Source of the DNA: Ch128b sp964527925
Lineage (GTDB): Bacteria; Bacteroidota; Ignavibacteria; Ch128b
DNA length: 64,000 nucleotides
Assembly: GCA_964527925.1 (NCBI GenBank)
Contig: CAZGQO010000010.1
Span: 1-64,000, forward strand
Reading direction: 5' to 3'
In this document: positions 9,409 through 17,748 of the stretch, piece after piece
How the letters are laid out: every line of letters starts with the position of its first letter
Numbering within the stretch: the first letter of the stretch is position 1
Position numbers and translations under genes: made by a program
The notes under the pieces: model-generated
What the model was told of the DNA's origin: nothing
What the model saw: only the letters and a program-made list of their open reading frames with translations
The model's database searches: none

Positions 9409-10245
9409 TCAAATTAAATTCAACTCTTTAATTGTGAAACCTTTTTCTGATTTTTCAATTTTTACAGAATTTACTTCTGGATCGTGTTCAAAAAATAGAA
9501 TCCAGTTTTCATCATAAGCTTTATTCAAAACTTCTTTTTTCTCCTGAATTGTAGTCAATGGATACAAATCATAGCTCATTACATAAGGGAAAGGAATGTG
9601 ACTTTTCGTTGGAATTAAATCTCCACAATAGAATAAAGTGTTTTCTTCATCGGAAATTTTTAGATGTTGTTGGTATGGTGTATGACCATTAGAGACTAAA
9701 ATTTCAATTTCTTCATCAAGATTAAATTGACCATCATTTGTGATAATTTGATTATTCTCTATCAATGGAACAAAATCATCCTTTAAGAAGCTCGCTCTGT
9801 CTTTTTCTGAAGGATTAAGTGCCCATTCAAGATGTTTTTTTTGTATGTAATATTTAGCATTTCTAAAAGTTGGTACAATATCATTTGAAATTTTCTTAGT
9901 CGAACCACCTGCATGGTCAAAATGAAGATGGGTAATGATTACATCTGTAATTTCATCGGGATCAAAATTTTTTTCTTTAAGAGCTTCATCAATGGGTTTT
10001 GAATTTATTGCATAAATATTCCGAAATTTTTCGTCGAACTTATTTCCTAAACCAGTATCAACAAGTATTTTTCTTTTATCCGAAAGCAAAAGTAATGATC
10101 GGGTTGAAAGTTGAATTCTATTCAATTCATCGGCAGGATTTGTTTTATTCCATAGAACTTTTGGGACAACACCAAACATAGAACCGCCATCGAGTCTAAA
10201 TATTCCAGATTCAATTACATAAATAGAATATTTTCCAATTTTCAT
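9409..10245 (-). CDS. MBL-fold metallo-hydrolase
   Basis: About 278 residues of metallo-beta-lactamase fold. The metal motif THLHFDHAGG (His109, His111, Asp113 and His114 when counted from the upstream GTG at 10254) and later ligands SNGHTPYQ, FYCGDLIPTK and FFEHDPEV are all present. It resembles cytoplasmic lactonase- or glyoxalase-like hydrolases; no substrate can be assigned. The ATG at 10245 is preferred to the GTG at 10254 because AAGGTGA then sits at normal distance. It begins the MBL-Rieske-queG-trxB run, just after the ferredoxin terminator. Confidence 0.85.
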   Translation of the reverse strand: MKIGKYSIYVIESGIFRLDGGSMFGVVPKVLWNKTNPADELNRIQLSTRSLLLLSDKRKILVDTGLGNKFDEKFRNIYAINSKPIDEALKEKNFDPDEITDVIITHLHFDHAGGSTKKISNDIVPTFRNAKYYIQKKHLEWALNPSEKDRASFLKDDFVPLIENNQIITNDGQFNLDEEIEILVSNGHTPYQQHLKISDEENTLFYCGDLIPTKSHIPFPYVMSYDLYPLTTIQEKKEVLNKAYDENWILFFEHDPEVNSVKIEKSEKGFTIKELNLI

Positions 10246-10272
10246 TAACATCACCTTTTTATTTAAAATAAA

Positions 10273-10299
10273 AAAGTCGATGCAAATTGCATCGACTTT
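10273..10299 (-). terminator. Terminator after the dicluster ferredoxin gene
   Basis: AAAGTCGATGCAA and TTGCATCGACTTT form a near-perfect inverted repeat across 10273-10299, followed on the minus strand by TTTTTATTTT. It lies 25 bases after the ferredoxin stop and in front of the MBL gene, so transcription of the MBL operon needs either partial read-through or its own start. Confidence 0.9.
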
Positions 10300-10324
10300 G
10301 AAAACAGGGAGTGCAAGATTGGAT

Positions 10325-10657
10325 TTATCTTCCTAAAGAATCAAGATATTCTTTCTTTTTCAACAAAGTTTCTTTGTCTTCAACATGATTTGGATCTGGA
10401 ACACAGCAATCAACCGGACAAACTGAAGCGCACTGCGGCTCATCATGGAAGCCAACACACTCAGTACATTTATCAGGTACGATATAAAAATATTCTTCAG
10501 AATAGAATCCTGTTGTTCCGGATGGTGCTGGGTCGTTTGGACCATAAGTTTTGCCTGCCAAAACCCAGGGAGTTCCACCTGGATAAATTGCATTATTTGG
10601 ACATTCGGGTTCGCAAGCACCGCAGTTGATGCAATCAGTTGTGATCATTATAGCCAT
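10325..10657 (-). CDS. Dicluster 4Fe-4S ferredoxin (extended Chlorobi/Bacteroidota type)
   Basis: The 110-residue protein binds two 4Fe-4S clusters. The first motif is Cys9, Cys12, Cys15 and Cys19. The second is Cys64-x2-Cys67-x8-Cys76-x3-Cys80, with extra Cys84 and Cys85. An insertion of about 40 residues (GGTPWVLAGKTYGPNDPAP) separates the clusters, and the second has the long Cys-x8-Cys loop. Such proteins are low-potential electron carriers for pyruvate or 2-oxoacid oxidoreductases. ATG at 10657 follows GGAGG, and a weak promoter lies upstream. It is monocistronic, with its own terminator. Confidence 0.92.
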   Translation of the reverse strand: MAIMITTDCINCGACEPECPNNAIYPGGTPWVLAGKTYGPNDPAPSGTTGFYSEEYFYIVPDKCTECVGFHDEPQCASVCPVDCCVPDPNHVEDKETLLKKKEYLDSLGR

Positions 10658-10710
10658 TTTATTATACCTCCGTAAATTGTTTTTTATTTATTTCAACTTG
10701 TAAAAAAAAT

Positions 10711-10739
10711 TTTTTAACTAAAAGACCCTCGAATTTCAA
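10711..10739 (-). promoter_or_regulatory. Weak sigma-70-type promoter of the ferredoxin gene
   Basis: On the minus strand TTGAAA (10734-10739) is followed after 17 bases by TAAAAA (10711-10716). The -10 half is poor, but position and spacing fit the start of the ferredoxin transcript about 55 bases before its ATG. Confidence 0.35.
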
Positions 10740-10843
10740 TGAATCGAAAGTACCTTTTTATTTCATTTGAAAAATTTCTTAATGCAAACTATTAAAAATA
10801 TTAAGGTAATTCAATTTACATTAAGCGATAAAATTTTGATTAT

Positions 10844-11590
10844 TCACCAGCTTCCGCTTGCACCACCTCCACCGAACGAACCACCGCCTCCGCTAAATCC
10901 ACCACCACCAAAGCCTCCTCCGCCAAAACCTCCAAATCCACCAAATCCGCCCCAGCCACTTCTTCGATATGGATAAGAATACCATCCTCCGCTTCGATAT
11001 GCCCATCCACCACGAGAGGATCCTTTAATACTACCTATCACGAAAAAGAAAATCAAAAGAAATATTAGAAGAATAATTGGTGTAATGAAATTTTTAGCCG
11101 AAAATTTTTCTTCTTCTGCTTGATAAGTACCAGCGATTACATCCTGTAGCGTTTCAATACCTTTGAGTAATCCACCGTAGTAATTACCTGATTTGAAATA
11201 AGGTATCATTATATTTCGAATGATTGAGCTTGCAACTGCATCGGGAACAACACCTTCCAGACCATAACCAACTTCAATTCTAATTTTTCTATCATCTTTT
11301 ACAACTAAAATCAATATTCCATTATCCTTCCCTTCTTGCCCTATTTTATTCGTTTCTGCAACTCGATGAGAAAAATCAAATAAATCTTCTCCTTCGAGAG
11401 TTGAAATCATTAAAATGACAATCTGGTTTGAAGTCGTATCCTCATAAACTCTTAAACGCCTTTCCAGATCGGATAACTGTTCAGATGAAAGTGTGTTGGT
11501 TTGATCAGTCACATAATTTTTCAAGATTGGAATTTCAAGTTCAGCGAACAAACTATTCAGAATAAAAATTAAGAAGAAAATTTTCGTCAT
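10844..11590 (-). CDS. TPM domain membrane protein (YgcG-like)
   Basis: The 248-residue protein has an N-terminal signal segment (MTKIFFLIFILNSLFAE) and a TPM domain (about 22-150) with TLSSEQLSDLERRLRVYED and RKIRIEVGYGLEG. One membrane helix follows at about 168-190, and the tail is very glycine-rich (about 205-246, with many GGFGG and GGGG units). TPM domains of this family sit outside the cytoplasmic membrane; phosphatase or envelope-stress roles have been proposed. It follows lemA by 11 bases; lemA-TPM pairs are common across bacteria. The proline-rich reading on the opposite strand is only the complement of the glycine repeat. Confidence 0.88.
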   Translation of the reverse strand: MTKIFFLIFILNSLFAELEIPILKNYVTDQTNTLSSEQLSDLERRLRVYEDTTSNQIVILMISTLEGEDLFDFSHRVAETNKIGQEGKDNGILILVVKDDRKIRIEVGYGLEGVVPDAVASSIIRNIMIPYFKSGNYYGGLLKGIETLQDVIAGTYQAEEEKFSAKNFITPIILLIFLLIFFFVIGSIKGSSRGGWAYRSGGWYSYPYRRSGWGGFGGFGGFGGGGFGGGGFSGGGGSFGGGGASGSW

Positions 11591-11601
11591 TATTGTCTTA
11601 T

Positions 11602-12210
11602 CTAAAATTGAACTTTTGGAGCCGTTTCAGCACCTGTTACAGCTTTGAAGTATTGTTTTTCTCTAAAACCAAACATTCCTGCAATTATATTAGTAGGAAA
11701 TCTTTTAATTGCAACATTATAATTCTGAACAGCTTCATTGAATCTTTTTCTTTCAACAGAAATTCTATTTTCAGTTCCTTCAAGTTGTGCCTGCAATTGA
11801 AGAAAATTTTCGTTTGCTTTCAGTTGTGGATAGTTTTCAACGGCAACAAGCAATCTTGAAAGTGCCGATGAAAGATTATCCTGAGCAGCCTGAAATCTTT
11901 CAAAAGCTTTTGGATCTTCAAGCATCTGTGGTGTGATTTGAATCTGTCCAACTTTTGATCTTGCTTCTGTTACAGCGAAGTAAGTTTCTTTTTCAAAATT
12001 CGCAACGCCTTTAACTGTCTCCACAAGATTTGGGATTAAATCATATCTTCTCTGATATTGGTTTTCAACCTGTGACCACACCTGCGTAACCTGTTCATTT
12101 AATGAAACCAGCTGATTGTATTTTGAAACTCCATATGAAAAAATTATGAAAACAAAAAATAAAATGACTGCACCGGATAAACAGCCAATTAGTAAACCTT
12201 TATTTTTCAT
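11602..12210 (-). CDS. lemA: LemA family protein
   Basis: A 202-residue protein with one N-terminal membrane helix (about residues 8-26) and a helical LemA domain. Signatures are YNQLVSLNEQVTQVWSQVEN, YQRRYDLIPNLVETVKGVA and the C-terminal AGMFGFREKQYF. The domain is predicted to face the periplasm. Its molecular role is unknown. ATG at 12210 is chosen over GTG at 12216 because GGAG lies eight bases before the ATG but only one base from the GTG. It heads the lemA-TPM operon and is divergent from acs. Confidence 0.92.
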   Translation of the reverse strand: MKNKGLLIGCLSGAVILFFVFIIFSYGVSKYNQLVSLNEQVTQVWSQVENQYQRRYDLIPNLVETVKGVANFEKETYFAVTEARSKVGQIQITPQMLEDPKAFERFQAAQDNLSSALSRLLVAVENYPQLKANENFLQLQAQLEGTENRISVERKRFNEAVQNYNVAIKRFPTNIIAGMFGFREKQYFKAVTGAETAPKVQF

Positions 12211-12311
12211 TCTCACTCTCCTATTTTGATTAACAGCTGAACTAATTTAAGATATTTAAGAATAAAATAACATAGAACAAAAAATTTTTTAGTATCCCTT
12301 GGATGTTTTCT

Positions 12312-12330
12312 ACTTGTTTTCTAAACAAGT
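12312..12330. promoter_or_regulatory. Inverted repeat in the lemA-acs intergenic region
   Basis: ACTTGTTT (12312-12319) and AAACAAGT (12323-12330) form a perfect eight-base dyad with a three-base centre. It ends 23 bases before the -35 of the acs promoter, a typical place for an activator or regulator site. The binding protein is unknown. Confidence 0.4.
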
Positions 12331-12353
12331 GTTCCTCAATTGATTAAATTTTT

Positions 12354-12382
12354 TTGATAATGTAAATCAATCAAATTATTTT
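12354..12382 (+). promoter_or_regulatory. Sigma-70-type promoter of acs
   Basis: TTGATA (12354-12359), 17 bases, then TATTTT (12377-12382). This would place the transcript start near 12389 and leave a leader of about 45 bases before the acs ATG. Confidence 0.6.
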
Positions 12383-12434
12383 ACAATTAATATATAACTA
12401 ATTAAACATCAATTTAAATTAAATGGAGGGCATT

Positions 12435-14327
12435 ATGGATCATAAACATCTTTCGGGTGAAGTTTATTACCCATTACAAGAAGTCATCGAAAAAGCACAT
12501 ATTAAAAATTGGGATGAACTAAACAATCTCGCTCGAGAGAATTATCTCGGTTTCTGGGAAAAAATGGCAAATGAACTTCACTGGTTTGAAAAGTGGGATA
12601 AAGTTCTGGATGATTCAAATAAACCCTTTTTTAAATGGTTTACAAATGCAAAAGTTAATGTGGCTTATAACTGTCTTGACGTTCATTTAAAAACTGCTCG
12701 AAGGAATAAACTTGCTTTAATATGGGAAGGCGAAAATGGTGATCTAAGAACATTCTCATATCATGCTCTTCATAAAGAAGTATGCCGATTCGCAAATGTA
12801 CTTAAGAGTCTTGGAGTTAATCGTGGTGATAGAGTTACAATTTATATGGGAAGAATTCCTGAATTAATTATGGCAATGTTAGCTTGTGCAAGAATTGGTG
12901 CAATTCATTCAGTTGTTTATGGCGGATTTTCTGTTGAAGCACTCAGTGAAAGAATTGAAGACAGCGAGTCAAAACTTTTAATAGTTGCAGATGGTGCGTT
13001 TCAGAGAGGCAAAATTGTTCCACTAAAACAAATAGCCGATGAAGCTTTGCAAAGATGTGGAACAGTTCAGAGTGTTCTGGTTGTGAAAAGAACTGGTCAG
13101 CCTGTAGAAATGGAACAGGAACGAGATATGTGGTATCATGAGTTAGTCAATCTTCCAATTGCAAATCAGAATTGCTCACTCGAGATGATGGATTCAGAAG
13201 ATCCACTTTTCATTCTTTACACATCTGGTACAACAGGTAAACCCAAAGCAATTCTTCACACTCAAGGCGGTTATATGGTAGGGATTTATACTACATTAAA
13301 ATTTGTTTTCGATATTCATGAAGAAGACAGATACTGGTGTGCTGCCGATCCAGGATGGATTACTGGTCATAGTTATATTGTTTATGGTCCACTACTAAAC
13401 GGTGCAACTTCTTTTCTTTATGAAGGAGCTCCAAATTATCCATATCCAAATCGTTGGTGGCAAATGATAGAAAAGTATGGAATTAATATTCTTTATACTG
13501 CACCGACAGCAATCAGGGGACTAATGCGATATGGAGAAGCTTGGGTAAATCGCCACGATCTTTCTTCACTAAGATTGCTTGGTTCTGTCGGTGAACCAAT
13601 TAATCCTGAAGCCTGGCGATGGTATTACAAGCATGTTGGAAAAGAAAAATGTCCAATAATGGATACCTGGTGGCAAACAGAAACTGGAATGTTTATGATT
13701 ACTCCAATGCCCTGTGTTCCTTTAAAACCAGGTTCAGGAACCAGGCCATTTCCTGGAATTGAGATGGATGTAGTAGATGAACAAGGAAACTCTGTTCCAC
13801 CCAACGAAGAAGGTTATCTTGTGATCAAAACTCCCTGGCCTGCAATGTTAAGAACTGTCTATAAAGATCCAGATAGATATGTAAAACAATATTGGAGTAA
13901 ATTCCCTGGTTGGTATCTTACAGGTGACAGTGCAAAAAAAGATGAAGATGGTTATTTCTGGATTATTGGTCGAGTTGATGATGTAATTAAAGTCTCGGGT
14001 TATAGACTTGGAACCGCAGAAATAGAAAGTGCGCTTGTGAGTCATCCAGCAGTTGCTGAAGCTGCAGCAATTGGATTACCACACGAAGTTAAGGGAAATG
14101 CAATTTATGCTTATGTTATTCTTCGAAACGGATTTGAAAAATCTCCACAATTAGCAGAAGTATTAAAACAACATGTAGCTCACGAAGTCGGTCCGATCGC
14201 GAAACCAGAACACATTGAATTTGTTGATTCACTTCCAAAGACAAGAAGCGGGAAAATAATGAGAAGAGTTTTGAAAGCCAGAGCTTTGGGTCAGGACCCA
14301 GGAAATCTTTCTACACTTGAGGAATAA
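12435..14327 (+). CDS. acs: Acetyl-CoA synthetase (AMP-forming)
   Basis: The enzyme makes acetyl-CoA from acetate, CoA and ATP by way of acetyl-AMP. About 630 residues match the family length. The AMP-binding motif YTSGTTGKPKAILHTQGG lies near residue 260, GVPINPEAW-type GEPINPEAWRWYYKHVG follows, and the C-terminal KTRSGKIMRR carries the catalytic Lys that is regulated by acetylation in homologues. The ATG at 12435 is preferred to the one at 12423 because GGAGGG lies between them in the ribosome-site position. It is a single-gene transcript with its own promoter and terminator, divergent from lemA. Confidence 0.96.
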   Translation: MDHKHLSGEVYYPLQEVIEKAHIKNWDELNNLARENYLGFWEKMANELHWFEKWDKVLDDSNKPFFKWFTNAKVNVAYNCLDVHLKTARRNKLALIWEGENGDLRTFSYHALHKEVCRFANVLKSLGVNRGDRVTIYMGRIPELIMAMLACARIGAIHSVVYGGFSVEALSERIEDSESKLLIVADGAFQRGKIVPLKQIADEALQRCGTVQSVLVVKRTGQPVEMEQERDMWYHELVNLPIANQNCSLEMMDSEDPLFILYTSGTTGKPKAILHTQGGYMVGIYTTLKFVFDIHEEDRYWCAADPGWITGHSYIVYGPLLNGATSFLYEGAPNYPYPNRWWQMIEKYGINILYTAPTAIRGLMRYGEAWVNRHDLSSLRLLGSVGEPINPEAWRWYYKHVGKEKCPIMDTWWQTETGMFMITPMPCVPLKPGSGTRPFPGIEMDVVDEQGNSVPPNEEGYLVIKTPWPAMLRTVYKDPDRYVKQYWSKFPGWYLTGDSAKKDEDGYFWIIGRVDDVIKVSGYRLGTAEIESALVSHPAVAEAAAIGLPHEVKGNAIYAYVILRNGFEKSPQLAEVLKQHVAHEVGPIAKPEHIEFVDSLPKTRSGKIMRRVLKARALGQDPGNLSTLEE

Positions 14328-14345
14328 TTTTTATTAAAATTTTTC

Positions 14346-14389
14346 ATGGTTGATCAGTGATCATTATTAATGCATCACTGATCAATCAT
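14346..14389 (+). terminator. Terminator after acs
   Basis: ATGGTTGATCAGTGAT (14346-14361) pairs with ATCACTGATCAATCAT (14374-14389). The single imperfect pair is G-U on the plus strand, and TTTTT follows. The hairpin also lies just beyond the stop of the convergent UpxY-type gene and may serve both. Confidence 0.88.
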
Positions 14390-14391
14390 TT

Positions 14392-14946
14392 TTAAATCTT
14401 GAATTTAAATTTTGGGATTTTGTTTTTCGGTTCGGGATCAAGAATTTTTACAACTTCATCTTTTGAAAGCTTAACTCTAATTGAATGATGAACAGCATCA
14501 ATGTTAAAAACAACCCATTTATCTTCTGCTACATATTCAACATATCCTTCCATTCCTATTAAAGGACCGCTAATTACTCTAACTTTAGTACCTTTATATA
14601 ACTTATCTGCTACTACAAGGCTTTCTTGTTTATGACTGATTATCTTCTTGATGTATTCAATCTGAAAATCTGGAACAATTGCAACTTTACCGTTAAACGA
14701 AACACATCTTACAACTCCTTCAGTTTGAAGAACCTGTAATCTCCCCTTTTCGTTCACATGCGCAAAGATGTAAGATTTGAACAATGGTTCTTCAACCCAT
14801 TTTTTTCTGTCACTCCATTGTCTTAAAACTTTAATTGTTGGAAGAAAGCTTTCAAGTCCAGCTGCAATTAATTTTTCATGAATTTTCTTTTCGAATCTTG
14901 GTTTGGTGTAAAAAACAAACCAGTGAATAAGTTCTGTTGATTTCAT
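14392..14946 (-). CDS. UpxY-type NusG paralogue (transcription antiterminator)
   Basis: The 184-residue protein has a NusG N-terminal domain (about 8-112; HWFVFYTKPRFEKKIHEKL, LFKSYIFAHV, GVVRCVSFNG) and a C-terminal KOW domain (about 118-155). It fits the UpxY/RfaH-like group rather than general NusG. In Bacteroides such proteins prevent early termination of capsule operons and usually sit at their 5' end. Here it is the last gene of a GNAT-BshA-DNPH1-like-UpxY run with no polysaccharide genes, so its target operon is unknown. The gap to the upstream gene is 15 bases. Confidence 0.85.
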   Translation of the reverse strand: MKSTELIHWFVFYTKPRFEKKIHEKLIAAGLESFLPTIKVLRQWSDRKKWVEEPLFKSYIFAHVNEKGRLQVLQTEGVVRCVSFNGKVAIVPDFQIEYIKKIISHKQESLVVADKLYKGTKVRVISGPLIGMEGYVEYVAEDKWVVFNIDAVHHSIRVKLSKDEVVKILDPEPKNKIPKFKFKI

Positions 14947-14961
14947 TTTCTCCTTTCGTTA

Positions 14962-15381
14962 CTATTTCAAGATAAGCTGCAAAAATATTTTAACGAACTT
15001 TTCTAAGTCAAGATCATTTTTGTACATCTGAACTGACAACAGTGGTGAATCACAACCTTTTATCATCGCTGAAAGTCGTGGAACATTTTCATTGTACAGA
15101 GCCAGAACAGGTTTTTTAAGAACATAGAGAGAATAAGCTATCTCAAAACCAACTCCCAGACTTGGTCCACTAACTTCAGCAATCACACCATCCGATTGAA
15201 TTATCCAGTTAATATCACGCTTATAAATCTCTTCATCAGATAAAGTGTAATTAGGTTTTAATTCAGGTTCATAAAGTGGATAAAATCCATTATGTTTAAC
15301 AAGTTCAATAATTTTTTTGTAAGCATCGCGGTAAGATGTATCTCCACTAATTGCACCAGCACAATAAATTTTTTTACTCAT
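14962..15381 (-). CDS. DNPH1/Rcl-like 2'-deoxynucleoside 5'-phosphate N-hydrolase
   Basis: A 139-residue member of the nucleoside 2-deoxyribosyltransferase fold. It matches mammalian DNPH1 (Rcl), which cleaves the glycosidic bond of deoxynucleoside monophosphates, better than true transferases. Residues equivalent to the Rcl active site as I recall it are present at matching spacing: Tyr6, Asp56, Ser74, Glu80 (the catalytic Glu in PSLGVGFE) and Ser104. The role may be clearance of modified or damaged dNMPs. The start overlaps the bshA stop by four bases, which implies translational coupling. Activity is inferred from motif match. Confidence 0.75.
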   Translation of the reverse strand: MSKKIYCAGAISGDTSYRDAYKKIIELVKHNGFYPLYEPELKPNYTLSDEEIYKRDINWIIQSDGVIAEVSGPSLGVGFEIAYSLYVLKKPVLALYNENVPRLSAMIKGCDSPLLSVQMYKNDLDLEKFVKIFLQLILK

Positions 15382-16505
15382 TGAGATAAAATCCTTTTAT
15401 AGTAATCTTCATATTGTTGAACGATTTTGTCTTTATTGAAAAGTTCAACTGCTCTTCCGCGAGCATTTTCAGAAAATCTTTTGTATTTAGCTGGATTGGT
15501 CAAAAGGTCAAGTGCGTATTTTGCCATTCTCTCGGTATCCCCAATCTCTGCAATGAATCCAGTTTCATTATGAACAACTAATTCCGGGAGTCCACCAATA
15601 CTTGTAGAAATCGTCGGCAATCCACAAGCCATTGCTTCAAGTGCGGAGAGTCCAAAACTTTCGGATTGACTTGGCATAATAAATAAATCACTTGCATTCA
15701 AGATATCAACTATCGCTTCCTGCTTACCGAGGAAAAAGACATCATTTTTTAATTCTAATACACGGACTAATTTTTCACATTCAGTTCTATCAGTACCATC
15801 ACCAGCCAGAATTAGTTTTGCTGGAATTTTTTTTCTAACCTGATCAAAAATTTTAATTACGTCAGGGACTCGTTTTACCGGTCTGAAATTAGAAATGTGA
15901 ACCAAAACTTTTTCACCATTTGGTGCAAAGTAAGATTTGAATAAACAATTATCTTTTGGTTTGTAAATTTCAGTATCAACAAAATTATATATGACTTCAA
16001 TTTCTTTTTTTATCTGATAATTTGTAAGGGTTTTTTCTTTCAAAAATTTTGATACAGCAGTAACTCCATCACTATTTTCAATTGAAAATTTTACAAGTGG
16101 TAAGAATGATGGTTCAAGTCCAACAAGTGTAATGTCAGTTCCATGAAGAGTTGTGATTATTTTGATATCGTGATTATTCTTTAAGCAAATCTGTTTTGCA
16201 AGAAAAGCACTAACTGAATGAGGTATTGCATAATGAACATGTAACAAATCGAGCTGTTCATATTCACAAACTTCAACCATTTTACTTGATAGAGATAAGG
16301 AATAAAGTGGAAACTCAAACAATGGATAATTACTTATTTCAACTTCATGATAAAATATATTTTCTTTCAATCTATCCAATCTCATTGGAATGCCATACGA
16401 AATGAAGTGAATTTCATGTCCTCGTTCAGCAAGAGCTTTTCCGAGTTCTGTTGCAACAACTCCACTTCCACCATAGGTAGGATAACAAGTAATTCCGATT
16501 TTCAT
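15378..16505 (-). CDS. bshA: N-acetyl-alpha-D-glucosaminyl L-malate synthase BshA
   Basis: BshA transfers GlcNAc from UDP-GlcNAc to L-malate in the first step of bacillithiol synthesis. The 375-residue GT4 glycosyltransferase has the characteristic N-terminus MKIGITCYPTYGGSGVVATE, HVHYAIPHS, TTLHGTDITLVG and the donor-site ESFGLSALEAMACG. BshB and BshC are not in the window. It overlaps the GNAT gene upstream and the DNPH1-like gene downstream by four bases each. Bacillithiol as the main thiol fits Bacteroidota relatives and complements TrxB here. Confidence 0.93.
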   Translation of the reverse strand: MKIGITCYPTYGGSGVVATELGKALAERGHEIHFISYGIPMRLDRLKENIFYHEVEISNYPLFEFPLYSLSLSSKMVEVCEYEQLDLLHVHYAIPHSVSAFLAKQICLKNNHDIKIITTLHGTDITLVGLEPSFLPLVKFSIENSDGVTAVSKFLKEKTLTNYQIKKEIEVIYNFVDTEIYKPKDNCLFKSYFAPNGEKVLVHISNFRPVKRVPDVIKIFDQVRKKIPAKLILAGDGTDRTECEKLVRVLELKNDVFFLGKQEAIVDILNASDLFIMPSQSESFGLSALEAMACGLPTISTSIGGLPELVVHNETGFIAEIGDTERMAKYALDLLTNPAKYKRFSENARGRAVELFNKDKIVQQYEDYYKRILSQ

Positions 16506-17263
16506 ATTTCAATTTTTCCTTTACTTAGTACCCATTCTTTGAGCAAACTCATTTGAAGAACATCATGATATTCGCTATCAATTTTCAATTCATTTCTTAA
16601 CAAACCCTCCACTCTGAATCCCAGTGCCTCATTAATCCTGATGTTCTTTATATCAGTGTTGATTGTCGTCAAATAAATCTTTTCAAGATTCAAAGTAAAC
16701 AAACCATATTCAATCCACGCTTTTGTAGCCTCGTTGCCATAACCTTTGCCTCTTTCTTTCAACACACCAATCATTTTTCTAAGCTCAGCTTTTTTGTGAT
16801 ATTCATCAATATCTAGATAAGCAATCAAACCAATCGGTGTTTTATCTTTAAGACAGATTAATCCAAGTAAATTGTTTTCTGCTTCAAAAATTTCTTTGAT
16901 TGTTTCTGGCGGTTGAACTAATCTTGATAAAAGAAACAGTTGACCTCCTTTATCTTCCAGCCATTTTTTAATTATTGGTAAATCTTTTTTTACGACTGAA
17001 CGGATGATTAATCTTTCTGTTTCAAGAGGCAATTTTTGATTTGAGTTTATGTGATATGTGGTAGAATCAGGAACTTTGGTTTCAACACCAGAAATTTTTA
17101 ATGCCTCATCAAGTAAATGATTTGTAAATCTTATATAATCGTTTAGAGTAAAACCATATTTTTGGGCTTGCTTTAAGAATGAAGCAGCAATAGTTTTTAT
17201 TGTTTCATCTGATATTTTGTTACTCATCATTTTTTCGAGTTTGTCAAATCTAAAATACATCAA
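16502..17263 (-). CDS. GNAT family N-acetyltransferase with N-terminal helical extension
   Basis: A 253-residue protein. The C-terminal part (about 78-245) is a RimJ/RimL-like GNAT domain: LPLETERLIIRSVVKKDLP, the acetyl-CoA loop KERGKGYGNEATKAWIEYGL and NIRINEALGFRVEGLLRNEL. The first 70 residues form an unrecognised helical extension. The acceptor is unknown. The frame can start at TTG 17263, or more plausibly at ATG 17227 (MSNKISDETI); neither has a convincing ribosome site. It is first of the GNAT-bshA-DNPH1-UpxY operon and overlaps bshA by four bases. Confidence 0.8.
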   Translation of the reverse strand: MMYFRFDKLEKMMSNKISDETIKTIAASFLKQAQKYGFTLNDYIRFTNHLLDEALKISGVETKVPDSTTYHINSNQKLPLETERLIIRSVVKKDLPIIKKWLEDKGGQLFLLSRLVQPPETIKEIFEAENNLLGLICLKDKTPIGLIAYLDIDEYHKKAELRKMIGVLKERGKGYGNEATKAWIEYGLFTLNLEKIYLTTINTDIKNIRINEALGFRVEGLLRNELKIDSEYHDVLQMSLLKEWVLSKGKIEI

Positions 17264-17389
17264 ATTGAAGATATTCTAAAACAACTCAGATCCATCAATG
17301 TAATGAGAATATTTTATAAACATAAAATAACTTAATTACATTTGGATTAAATATTAATAATTGCCAATGGTTTTAATATTTAAAATAAA

Positions 17390-17419
17390 AAACCTTCAGG
17401 ATGAGTATCCTGAAGGTTT
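17390..17419 (-). terminator. Terminator after tRNA-Thr
   Basis: AAACCTTCAGGA (17390-17401) and TCCTGAAGGTTT (17408-17419) form a perfect twelve-base stem with a six-base loop. On the minus strand it begins two bases after the tRNA CCA end and is followed by TTTTATTTT. Confidence 0.92.
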
Positions 17420-17420
17420 A

Positions 17421-17496
17421 TGGAGCTGGCGGACGGACTTGAACCGACGACCTGCTGATTACAAGTCAGCTGCTCTACCAACTGAGCTACGCCAGC
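17421..17496 (-). tRNA. tRNA-Thr (anticodon TGT)
   Basis: The minus strand folds as a full cloverleaf: acceptor GCTGGCG/CGCCAGC, D arm GCTC...GAGC, anticodon stem GCTGA/TCAGC with loop CTTGTAA (anticodon TGT, reading ACA and related Thr codons), variable loop AGGTC and T loop TTCAAGT. The 3' CCA is encoded after discriminator T. The T stem GTCGG/CCGTC has one T-T mismatch at the second pair. A promoter-like element lies about 50 bases upstream and a terminator follows directly. Confidence 0.96.
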
Positions 17497-17547
17497 ATAT
17501 ATTTCAAACTATTGAATAGAGAACTTTGATTCTTAATTTGCGATGCA

Positions 17548-17576
17548 AAAATACAATTCATTGAAAAATAAATCAA
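17548..17576 (-). promoter_or_regulatory. Sigma-70-type promoter of tRNA-Thr
   Basis: On the minus strand TTGATT (17571-17576), 17 bases, TATTTT (17548-17553). The predicted start near 17541 would give a leader of about 45 bases trimmed during tRNA maturation. Confidence 0.55.
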
Positions 17577-17748
17577 TTCGATTGATGACAAAGTCCGAAT
17601 TTAAGTTAATTAAAGAAATTTAATTTGATGATTAATGATTGACATCAATAAATAAAGTCATCTCAGACCGTGATATTTCACTAATTTCTTCAAATCTTTA
17701 ATTCATAAAAAAACTAAGTATCTATTTACGATGCATTAGTCAAATGAG

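Noticed and set aside
10767..10976. Proline-rich plus-strand ORF
   Set aside because: It is the exact complement of the glycine-rich tail of the TPM protein and has no ribosome site or family.
14392..14946. Start of a capsule or exopolysaccharide operon signalled by UpxY
   Set aside because: No glycosyltransferase, flippase or polymerase genes follow. BshA is a thiol-pathway enzyme, and the UpxY gene ends its operon.
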